A DNA stretch of 57,902 nucleotides, taken from the NCBI GenBank assembly GCA_033853925.1, contig JAWOLC010000082.1:1-57902 (forward strand), given 5' to 3'. Below are positions 9,112-16,619 of the stretch, one piece after another (position 1 is the first letter of the stretch; every line of letters starts with the position of its first letter). The stretch is from JANXPZ01 sp033853925. GTDB taxonomy: Bacteria > Eisenbacteria > RBG-16-71-46. The notes beneath the pieces are model-generated. The model was not told the DNA's origin. It saw only the letters and a program-made list of their open reading frames with translations, and searched no databases. Made by a program: the position numbers and the translations under genes.

Positions 9112-11367
9112 ATGCCCAGCCATGACGCGTCCACCACTCACTTCCTGTTCGAGGTCGGCAGCTTCGGACCGGACGAGCTGCTGGTCGCGGATTTCGCCGG
9201 CCGCGAGGCGATCTCCCGGCCCTACGAGTTCGAGCTGCGCCTCGTCTCCGAGAACGAGTCGGTCTCGTTCGAGGACGTGATCGACAAGGAGGCCACGCTC
9301 ACGCTGCTGCGCGGCGACGCGGAGGAGAAGGTCCACGGCATCGTGATCGACTTCGAGGCGGGCGGCCGCGTCGATCCCAAGCGCGTCCTCTACCGCGCGG
9401 TGCTGGTGCCGCGGCTGTGGCGCCTCGGCCTCACCCGCCGGAGCCGGGTCTTCCAGAACCTGACCGTGCAGGACATCGTCGGCGAGGTGCTCAAGGGAGA
9501 CGGCATCCCCGCCGGCGACGTCAAGTGGGACCTGAAGAAGAAGTACGCGAAGCGCGAGTATGTCGTGCAGTACCAGGAGACCGACCTCGCCTTCGCCAGC
9601 CGGCTGCTGGAGCACGAGGGGATCTTCTACGTCTTCGACCAGCTCGGCGACAAGGAGACGCTCCTCCTGAGCGACGATCCCAAGGGCTTCAAGACCATCC
9701 AGGCGCCGGACTCGATCCCCTTCCGCACCGGCGTGGGCATGGGCGACGAGCACGGCGAGTCGGTGCAGGCGCTGTGGCTGCGCGAGCGACTGGTCACCGG
9801 CAAGGTCCTGCTGCGCGACTACAACTACCGCACGCCGAGCACGAAGCTCGAGGCGAAGTCGGAGATCCAGTCGGGAGGGGTGGGGCTCTACTACGCCTAC
9901 GGCGACCACTTCAAGGACGGCGACGAGGGCAGCCGGCTGGCGCGCGTGCGCAACGAGGAGATCGAATCCCAGCGCGTGGTGGGGCGGGGCGGCTCGGACT
10001 GCCGCGGCCTGCGCGCGGGCTACAAGTTCACCCTCGAGGACCATTTCCGCCCGGACTGCAACCAGGAGTACGTGGCGACCGAGGTCACGCACGGGGGGAG
10101 CCAGGCGGAGGCGCTCGACCTGCCCACGCAGGGCGGGCCCTCGACCTACGCGAACGAATTCGTCTGCATCCCGGCGAGCGCCCCCTACCGCCCGCCGCGC
10201 CTCACGCCCAAGCCGAGCGTGACCGGGGTGATGCACGCGCTGGTGGACTCGGCCGGCTCGGGCCAGTACGCGGACATCGACGACCAGGGCCGCTACCGCA
10301 TCAAGCTGCCCTTCGACCTCGCGGACGCCAAGGACGGCGAGGCCTCGAAGGCGATGCGCATGGCCCAGCCCTACTCCGGGGCCGACTTCGGCATGCACTT
10401 CCCCCTGCACAAGGGCACGGAGGTCATCCTCGCCCACATCGACGGGGACGTGGACCGGCCGATCATCGCCGCCTCGGTGCCCAACCCCGACACGGGCAGC
10501 CCGGTCAAGTCCGGCAACAAGACGCAGTCCATGATCCGGACCGGCGGCAACAACCAGATCGTGCTCGAGGACTCGGACGGCAGCCAGCGGATGACGTTCA
10601 GCACGCCGACCGAGGGCACGGTCCTCTCGATGGGGGCGCCCAACAGCCCCGGGCCCGGCTTCGATCTCAAGACCAGCGCCCACTGGCACCTGAACACCAT
10701 GGGGAACGCGCTCTCCGACATCGGCGGCAACTGGGCGGGCGTCGTCAAGGGCAACCTGAACTGGGACGTGAACGGGAACGCGAATCAGAAGATCCGCGGC
10801 AGCAACGTGACGTTCGTGCTCGGGAACAACGAGGAGCAGGTGGCGGGGGGGAAGTGGGAGCAGGTGGCGGGCTCCAAGAACGAGCTGCTGGGCGGCATGT
10901 ACAGCAACATCACCGGGGGCGCCAAGATCGAGACGGGCTGGGCGATCAAGATCGACCGCGTGGGAGGCCCCAGCCTCGTCGAGTGCCCGGTGTTCGAGCA
11001 GAAGGTCAAGGCCCTCATCCACCAGAGCGCGCCGGCCATCAAGATCGAGGGCGGGGCGACGATCGAGGAATCGGCGCCGCGCGTCCACGTGAAGGGCGAC
11101 GCGGACGTGACGATCGAGTCGGGCGGCTCCACCGTGGACATCAACCCCGGACACGTGGCGATCGAGGGCTCCGACGTCGTGATCAACGCGCCGGGCAGCC
11201 TCACCCTCAAGTGCGGGGGCTCGACGATCAAGATGACCGGAGGAAAGATCGAGATCAAGAGCTCCGAGGTGCAGTGCGTGGGCAGCAGCGGCCGGCTGAA
11301 CCTGGGCGGCAGCGCCAGCCTCACGGCGGGCGACATCTACCTGAAGGGGAAGGTCACCGAGACCTGA
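9112..11367 (+). CDS. vgrG: T6SS spike protein VgrG (TssI)
   Basis: This 751-residue VgrG has a gp27-like base (FLFEVGSFGPDELLVADFAGREAISRPYEFEL near the N-terminus; YVVQYQETDLAFASRLLEHEGIFYVF around 145-170), a gp5 OB-fold (GQYADIDDQGRYRIKLPFD, about 385-405) and a long C-terminal beta-helix rich in Gly, Asn and Val ending DIYLKGKVTET. No extra catalytic domain is fused at the C-terminus, so it appears to be a structural spike rather than an evolved VgrG. The start follows GCGAGGAGGAGA. The next gene begins 3 bp after the stop, so the cargo and adaptor genes are probably cotranscribed. Confidence 0.96.
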   Translation: MPSHDASTTHFLFEVGSFGPDELLVADFAGREAISRPYEFELRLVSENESVSFEDVIDKEATLTLLRGDAEEKVHGIVIDFEAGGRVDPKRVLYRAVLVPRLWRLGLTRRSRVFQNLTVQDIVGEVLKGDGIPAGDVKWDLKKKYAKREYVVQYQETDLAFASRLLEHEGIFYVFDQLGDKETLLLSDDPKGFKTIQAPDSIPFRTGVGMGDEHGESVQALWLRERLVTGKVLLRDYNYRTPSTKLEAKSEIQSGGVGLYYAYGDHFKDGDEGSRLARVRNEEIESQRVVGRGGSDCRGLRAGYKFTLEDHFRPDCNQEYVATEVTHGGSQAEALDLPTQGGPSTYANEFVCIPASAPYRPPRLTPKPSVTGVMHALVDSAGSGQYADIDDQGRYRIKLPFDLADAKDGEASKAMRMAQPYSGADFGMHFPLHKGTEVILAHIDGDVDRPIIAASVPNPDTGSPVKSGNKTQSMIRTGGNNQIVLEDSDGSQRMTFSTPTEGTVLSMGAPNSPGPGFDLKTSAHWHLNTMGNALSDIGGNWAGVVKGNLNWDVNGNANQKIRGSNVTFVLGNNEEQVAGGKWEQVAGSKNELLGGMYSNITGGAKIETGWAIKIDRVGGPSLVECPVFEQKVKALIHQSAPAIKIEGGATIEESAPRVHVKGDADVTIESGGSTVDINPGHVAIEGSDVVINAPGSLTLKCGGSTIKMTGGKIEIKSSEVQCVGSSGRLNLGGSASLTAGDIYLKGKVTET

Positions 11368-11370
11368 GCG

Positions 11371-13683
11371 ATGCGCATCCTCAACGCCACGCCCTTCCCG
11401 TTCGCGCCCCTGGCCGGACGGGTGCACGCGCCGCGGCCGTCCGTGACCCTGGTCGTGAAGGGGTCCTTCGCGCTGGAGCCCGAGCGGCCCGCGCGACCGC
11501 TCGACGAGCAGCCGACGTTCGCGGGTGACGTCTACCGCGACGACGATCTCGCTCAGGACTGCCTGTACGAAGGCGACCTGGCGCCCTGGAAGCCGCGCGC
11601 CGACGTGCTGCTGGCCGGGACCTGCCACGCGCCGGGAGCGCGACCCGTGCGGCGCTGCCGCGTCTCGTTCCGCGTCGGCGGCTGGTCCAAGTCGCTGGCG
11701 GTCACGGGTGCGCGCACGCGGTCGGGCTTCCTCTTCGTGCGCTGGACCTCGGCACCCCGGCCCTTCGCCGAGCTGCCGCTCGTCCATCCGCACAGCTTCG
11801 GGGGACCCAAGTGGCCCTGGAACCCGGTCGGCTGCGGCCACCGCGGCCGGGCGCTGCCGCGGATCGAGGTCGTGCGCGAGGGGCAGCGGCCGGGCCGGGG
11901 AGCCGAAGGGAACGGGCGCGACCCCGCCGGGTTCGGGCCCGTGAGCCGGCTGTGGAAGTCGCGCACCGCGAAGGCCGGCACCTACCAGGGCGACTGGCTC
12001 GAGAAGCGCTGGCCCTGGTACCCGGAGGACTTCGACTGGGGCTACTTCAACGCCGCGCCCGCCGACCAGCAGATCGAGGGCTACCTCGCCGGCGACGAGG
12101 AGCTGGCCCTCGAGAATCTGCGGCCCGACGGCCCGCTCTTTCGCGGGCGGCTGCCGGGGCTGCGCGTGCGTGCCTTCCTCGCCGAGCGGGAGGAGGGAGG
12201 CGGGAGCCGCTTCCGCGAGGTGCCGATGCGGCTCGACACGCTGTTCGTGGACGCGGACCGGCTCGCGCTCGTCCTGCTCTGGCGCGGCGTGGCCGACGTG
12301 CGGTCGGAGGAGCTGAAGGATCTCACGGCCGCGGTGATCGCCGCGGAGCCGCTGGGCGACGCGCCGCACCCCGTGGCCCGCTACGAGAAGATGCTCGAGG
12401 AGCCGGCCGAGGCCGAGCCGGAGCCGGAGCCCGCGGTGGTCGCCGAGGCCGAGGCCCGGCCGGCCGAATCCGCGGGGCCCGACGTGCTGGCCGCGGCTCT
12501 GGCCGAGTTCGCGAAGGCGGACAAGGCCGCGGTCGAGGCGATGCAGCAGCGGGGGTTGGATCCCGCGGCGCTCGCGGCCCAGGCGCGGCCGGTGTCGCTT
12601 CCCGACGTCCGGGCCCAGCTCGAGAAGGCGGCCGCCGCGGAAGGCCTGCCGCCGGAGCTGCGGGTGAAGCTCCCGCAGGAGCTGGAGGCGATCCTGGCCC
12701 AGGTGGCGCGGCTCCAGGCGCTCCCGCTCTCCCCGCCCGCTCCCGAGCCGGTCGAGGCGGAGCCCGTGCCCTGGACGCGCGAGCGCTGCCTGGCGCACGC
12801 GGCTGCGGGCGGCTCCTTCGCGGAGGTGGACCTCTCGGGGCTGGATCTGTCGGGCGTGGACCTCGGCGGCGCGGACCTCTCGGGAGTGATCCTGCGCGGG
12901 GCGAAGCTGGCCGGAGCCACGCTCGCGGGCGCGAAGCTCACGGGTGCCGTGCTGGCCGGCGCAGACCTCGCCGGGGCGGTCCTCCGGGACGCGATCCTGG
13001 CCTCGGCCGAGGCGACGGGAGCGCTCCTGCCCGGCGCCGACCTCGCGGGCGCGGACCTGGCCGGCGCGATCTTCGCCGAGGCGGGGCTGGAGAGCGCGAA
13101 GCTCGCGGGGGCGCGCGCGGGCAAGGCCATCTTCGAGCGCGCGAACCTGGCGGGGGCGGACCTCACCGGCGCGCGCCTGGACGAAGCGGATCTGAGCGGT
13201 GCGCGGCTGGGTGGGGCGTCCCTCGCGGGGGCGAGCCTCGCGAAGGCCTCGCTCGAGGGGGCGCAGGCCGCGGAGGTCGTGTTCCGCGGCGCCGATCTGA
13301 CCGGCGCCCGGGTGGGCGAGGGAGCGGACCTGTCGCGCGCGAGACTCGCCGGCGTGCGGGCCGCGGGCTCGATCTGGAGCGGCGCGACGCTGGACGGCGC
13401 CGACTTCACCGGCGCCGTGCTCGGGCGCGCCGACTTCAGCGCCGCCTCGCTGCGCGGCGCCGACTTCAGCCGGGCCGACCTGCGCGGCGCCAGCCTGGCC
13501 CAGGCCCGGCTCGCCGGGGCGCGACTGCGCCGGGTGAACCTCTTCCGCGGCTCGTGCGAGCAGGCCGACCTCACGGGGGCCGACTGCCGCGAGTCCAACT
13601 TCTTCGAGGTCGAGTTCCTGGGCGCCGTCACCAAGGACGCCGACTTCCGCGGCGCCAACCTCAAGAGGACGAAGCTCGCATGA
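11371..13683 (+). CDS. DUF2169 domain plus pentapeptide-repeat protein
   Basis: This 770-residue protein has a DUF2169 domain at about residues 1-330 (N-terminal NATPFPFAPLAGRVHAPRPSVTLVVKGSF and CRVSFRVGGWSKSL), an Ala/Pro/Glu-rich linker to about 480, then about 55 pentapeptide repeats of the A(D/N)LxG type predicted to form a right-handed quadrilateral beta-helix. DUF2169 proteins are known accessory or adaptor factors encoded beside vgrG, needed in at least one Agrobacterium T6SS for effector delivery. Here the adaptor is fused to the repeat. No toxin motif is visible. The gene starts 3 bp after vgrG and shares ATGA with the next gene. Confidence 0.85.
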   Translation: MRILNATPFPFAPLAGRVHAPRPSVTLVVKGSFALEPERPARPLDEQPTFAGDVYRDDDLAQDCLYEGDLAPWKPRADVLLAGTCHAPGARPVRRCRVSFRVGGWSKSLAVTGARTRSGFLFVRWTSAPRPFAELPLVHPHSFGGPKWPWNPVGCGHRGRALPRIEVVREGQRPGRGAEGNGRDPAGFGPVSRLWKSRTAKAGTYQGDWLEKRWPWYPEDFDWGYFNAAPADQQIEGYLAGDEELALENLRPDGPLFRGRLPGLRVRAFLAEREEGGGSRFREVPMRLDTLFVDADRLALVLLWRGVADVRSEELKDLTAAVIAAEPLGDAPHPVARYEKMLEEPAEAEPEPEPAVVAEAEARPAESAGPDVLAAALAEFAKADKAAVEAMQQRGLDPAALAAQARPVSLPDVRAQLEKAAAAEGLPPELRVKLPQELEAILAQVARLQALPLSPPAPEPVEAEPVPWTRERCLAHAAAGGSFAEVDLSGLDLSGVDLGGADLSGVILRGAKLAGATLAGAKLTGAVLAGADLAGAVLRDAILASAEATGALLPGADLAGADLAGAIFAEAGLESAKLAGARAGKAIFERANLAGADLTGARLDEADLSGARLGGASLAGASLAKASLEGAQAAEVVFRGADLTGARVGEGADLSRARLAGVRAAGSIWSGATLDGADFTGAVLGRADFSAASLRGADFSRADLRGASLAQARLAGARLRRVNLFRGSCEQADLTGADCRESNFFEVEFLGAVTKDADFRGANLKRTKLA

Positions 13684-15608
13684 GCCAGCCGCCGCGGGCC
13701 GTCGAGGCGTTCCTGGCCGGGCTCGAGGCCGGCGAGTCGTTCGCGCGGGTCCCGATCGCTCACCTCGACCTGCGCGGCCGCGACCTGTCGAGGGCGCGCC
13801 TGGGGGGCGCGAGCCTGCTCGGCGTGCGGCTGGAGGGCGCGAACCTCGCAGGCGTGGACCTGCACGATGCGGTGCTGGCGGAATGCTCGCTCGCGGGGGC
13901 CGATCTGAGCGGGGCGGACCTGCGGGGGGCGTTCCTGACCACGCTGGACCTCTCCGGCCTGCGGCTGGCGAAGGCCGACCTGTCGGGCGCGAACCTGATG
14001 CAGAGTCGGCTCGTCGGGGCGGACCTCGCCGAGGCGAAGCTCGTCGGGGCCGGTCTCTTCGGCGCCGACCTCGCCGAGGCGCGGCTCGGCGGCGCCGATC
14101 TCACGGACGCCAACCTGGCGCAGGCCTCGCTGGCTCGCGCCGACCTCACCCGCGCCACGCTCACCCGCGCCTCGGGGCCAGGCTGCGACGCGAGCGAGGC
14201 CCGCTTCGTCGGCGCCCGGCTCGAGGCGACGGACCTGGCGGGAGCCCGGCTCGCGGCAGCCGATCTCAGCGAGGCCGTGATCCAGCGGGCCATCCTGGAT
14301 CGCGCGGACCTGACGGGCGCGAAGGGGCTGCGTGCCGTCTCGCCGGGGACCTCCCTCGCCGGGGCGCGGCTCGCCGGTCTGGACCTGGGCGGCGCCGATC
14401 TCGGGGGCGCCGATCTCTCTCGCGCCGATCTGACGGGGGCCCGCCTCGCGGGCGCGCGGCTGGGCCAGAGCGTGCTGGACGAGGCGCGGCTCGCCGGCGC
14501 CGATCTCGGGGGCGCGGACCTGGCGGGCGCCTCGCTGGCCCGCGCGGACCTGGCAGGCGCGGTCCTCCGCGGCGCCCGCCTCGAGGACGCCGACGCGGAG
14601 GGAGCGGACCTGGCCGACGCGGACCTGGGCGAGGCCAGCCTCGAGCGCGCGAACCTCGCCGCCTGCCGGCTCCAGGGAACGAGGCTCGAGGGGGCTCTCC
14701 TGCGCGGTTGTCGGCTGGCGCGCACCCGGCTCGCGGGCCTCTCGTTCGCAGGCCGCGATCTCGAAGGCTGCGATTTCACGGAGACGGATCTGGCGCAGGC
14801 GGATCTCACGGGGGCCAAGCTCGTGGGGGCCGACCTGACCCAGGCGAAGCTGGCCGGGGCCAGGCTCGCCGGCGCCGACCTCGGCGCCGCGACGCTCGAG
14901 GGCGCGGACCTCGCGGGCGCCGATCTGACGGGAGCCTCGCTGGCCAGGGCGGTGCTGGCGGGCGCCAGGCTGGCGGGCGCCGCGCTCGAGCGGGCGCGTC
15001 TCGAGGACACGGTGCTGGACGGCGTGGACCTCACGGTCGCGCGCTGGGCGAGTGCGTCGTTCGTGCGCTGCAGCCTGGCGCGGGCGCGCCTCGCGGGCCT
15101 GGCCCTCGGGGGCTGCGACTGCACGGACGCAGGCTTCGCGGGCGCCGATCTCGAGGGAACGGACTTCGCGGGAGCGAACCTCACGCGCGCGGACTTCGGC
15201 GGCGCGCGGCTCGCGGGAGCCAAGCTGGCGGGCGCGCGGGCGGAGTTCGCCATCTTCACCGGCGCCCTGCTCGGCGCGGCGCAGCTCTCCGCGGCGCGCC
15301 TGCGTGGCGCCTGCTTCGAGGACGCCCGGCTCGAGAGCGCCGATCTGGCGCGGGCCGACCTGCGCGAGGCCCGCTTCGTGCGGGCGCTGGCGGCGGGCGC
15401 GCGCTTCGGCGGCGCGCGCCTCGGCTACGCCGACTTCTCGCACGCCACCCTCGACGGCGCCGACTTCGGCGGCGCCGATCTCACGGGGGCGAAACTCCAC
15501 GCGATCGCCGAACAGGGGACGCGCTGGCAGGGGGCGAACCTCGCGCGCGTCGAGCGGACGGACCAGGATCTGCTGGAGGCCGAGAACTGGTCTCCGGGGG
15601 AACGATAG
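13680..15608 (+). CDS. Giant pentapeptide-repeat protein in T6SS operon
   Basis: This 642-residue protein is almost entirely pentapeptide repeats (ADLxGAxL, ARLAGADL), over 110 units, after a short N-terminal segment (MSQPPRAVEAFLAGLEAGESF) that resembles the lead-in to the repeats of the previous protein. Occasional Cys and aromatic residues break the pattern near residues 350-375 and 460-490. The fold should be a very long beta-helix; some family members mimic DNA and bind gyrase, but most have no known function. It overlaps the DUF2169 gene by 4 bp (ATGA). Codon bias and GC are like its neighbours. It is a candidate T6SS cargo or spike extension; the function is unknown. Confidence 0.85.
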   Translation: MSQPPRAVEAFLAGLEAGESFARVPIAHLDLRGRDLSRARLGGASLLGVRLEGANLAGVDLHDAVLAECSLAGADLSGADLRGAFLTTLDLSGLRLAKADLSGANLMQSRLVGADLAEAKLVGAGLFGADLAEARLGGADLTDANLAQASLARADLTRATLTRASGPGCDASEARFVGARLEATDLAGARLAAADLSEAVIQRAILDRADLTGAKGLRAVSPGTSLAGARLAGLDLGGADLGGADLSRADLTGARLAGARLGQSVLDEARLAGADLGGADLAGASLARADLAGAVLRGARLEDADAEGADLADADLGEASLERANLAACRLQGTRLEGALLRGCRLARTRLAGLSFAGRDLEGCDFTETDLAQADLTGAKLVGADLTQAKLAGARLAGADLGAATLEGADLAGADLTGASLARAVLAGARLAGAALERARLEDTVLDGVDLTVARWASASFVRCSLARARLAGLALGGCDCTDAGFAGADLEGTDFAGANLTRADFGGARLAGAKLAGARAEFAIFTGALLGAAQLSAARLRGACFEDARLESADLARADLREARFVRALAAGARFGGARLGYADFSHATLDGADFGGADLTGAKLHAIAEQGTRWQGANLARVERTDQDLLEAENWSPGER

Positions 15609-15617
15609 GAGGACGGC

Positions 15618-16136
15618 ATGCAGCAGCTCGAGACCACCACCACTCTGGGCCCCGCGATCGTGCGAGGAGGCGAGGGCCCGCACCTGCGGGTGACGCTGGC
15701 GGGCCGGGAGACCTGGGCGGAGCTGGCCCTGGCCCTGCCGTATCGGCCGGAGGCGGGCGACCGCGTGCTCGTGATCGGGCAGGAGGGCCGCCACTACGTG
15801 ATCGGCGTGCTCCAGGCCTCGGGACCCGCACGCTGGAGCTTCCCCGGGGACGTGGAGATCGCGGCCCCGCAGGGAACGTTGACCGTGTCGGCCGGCAGGG
15901 GCGTGACGGTGAAGGGGCCGCGGGTCACGCTTCGCGGCGAGCGCATCGAGGCCGTGGCGCGCACCGTGGTGCAGCAGTGCGCGAACGCTTATCAGCGGGT
16001 GCGCGAGTTGATGCAGGTGCGCGCCGGACGCTCGCGCACGCTGGTCGAGGGCTCGAGCATCCAGAAGGCCGAGCGCACCTGGGTGCTGTCCAGCCGGGAG
16101 ACCAAGATCGACGGCAGCCAGGTCCTGCTCGGATAG
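15618..16136 (+). CDS. DUF3540 T6SS-associated protein
   Basis: This 172-residue protein begins with a beta-rich region, VTLAGRETWAELALALPYRPEAGDRVLVIGQEGRHYVIGVL (about 30-70), followed by short repeated strands ending in DGSQVLLG. This matches the DUF3540 family found beside VgrG, DUF2169 and DUF4150 genes. The first part resembles an OB-like fold and the second a gp5-like beta-helix, so a role in extending or capping the spike is plausible but inferred. RBS AGGAGGA precedes the ATG, and the gene lies 9 bp after the pentapeptide gene. Confidence 0.75.
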   Translation: MQQLETTTTLGPAIVRGGEGPHLRVTLAGRETWAELALALPYRPEAGDRVLVIGQEGRHYVIGVLQASGPARWSFPGDVEIAAPQGTLTVSAGRGVTVKGPRVTLRGERIEAVARTVVQQCANAYQRVRELMQVRAGRSRTLVEGSSIQKAERTWVLSSRETKIDGSQVLLG

Positions 16137-16145
16137 GAGTCCGCC

Positions 16146-16559
16146 ATGATGCCTGCCTCCAGCAACGCGGGTGGCCAGTGCATGGCCTTTCCCGACACCT
16201 GCAAGACGCCCACGCCGGGCGGGCCCGTGCCCATGCCCTATCCGAACATGGCGCAGCTCGCGCAGGCGAACAGCGGCACCTGCTCGCAGAAGGTGAAGAT
16301 CCAGAACAAGAACGCCGTGGTGAAGGACAGCGAGATCACCATGTCGAGCGGGGACGAAGCGGGCAGCGCCGGCGGGGGCGTGGTCTCGAACATGATCAAG
16401 GGCGCGTGCAAGTTCAAGCGCGGGAGCGCGAAGGCGAAGGCGGAAGGGAAGCCGATGTGCTACATCACCTGCACGGTGGGGCACAACGGCAACAACGCCA
16501 ACATGCCCGCCGGCGCCCAGATCGCGCCCAGCCAGACCAAGGTGCTGATCGCGATGTGA
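16146..16559 (+). CDS. DUF4150 PAAR-like spike-tip protein
   Basis: This 137-residue protein has the layout of DUF4150 / Tox-PAAR-like proteins: an N-terminal segment MAFPDTCKTPTPGGPVPMPYPN, then repeated beta strands (KVKIQNKNAVVKDSEITMSSGDEAGS) with six cysteines in all, and a closing NMPAGAQIAPSQTKVLIAM. PAAR-like proteins cap the VgrG beta-helix and recruit or carry effectors. It has no C-terminal toxin extension. It is the last gene of the T6SS operon and is followed by a convergent gene. Confidence 0.85.
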   Translation: MMPASSNAGGQCMAFPDTCKTPTPGGPVPMPYPNMAQLAQANSGTCSQKVKIQNKNAVVKDSEITMSSGDEAGSAGGGVVSNMIKGACKFKRGSAKAKAEGKPMCYITCTVGHNGNNANMPAGAQIAPSQTKVLIAM

Positions 16560-16595
16560 GCCCGCGGCCGAAGATGCGTTCCCCGGCCGCCCGCC

Positions 16596-16612
16596 CGCCG
16601 CCGACGGCGGCG
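16596..16612. terminator. Hairpin between convergent genes
   Basis: A perfect 7-bp stem (CGCCGCC / GGCGGCG) with a 3-nt loop lies between the DUF4150 stop and the end of the opposite-strand TssB-TssC fusion gene. There is no T-tract, so it would act, if at all, as a bidirectional hairpin helped by Rho. Confidence 0.35.
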
Positions 16613-16619
16613 AGACCGA

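Noticed and set aside
12381..16484. Very long antisense open frame (1367 codons) across the pentapeptide genes
   Set aside because: It is the complement of highly regular GC-rich repeats, is Arg/Ala-rich, and has no domain or ribosome site; the forward-strand genes explain the sequence.
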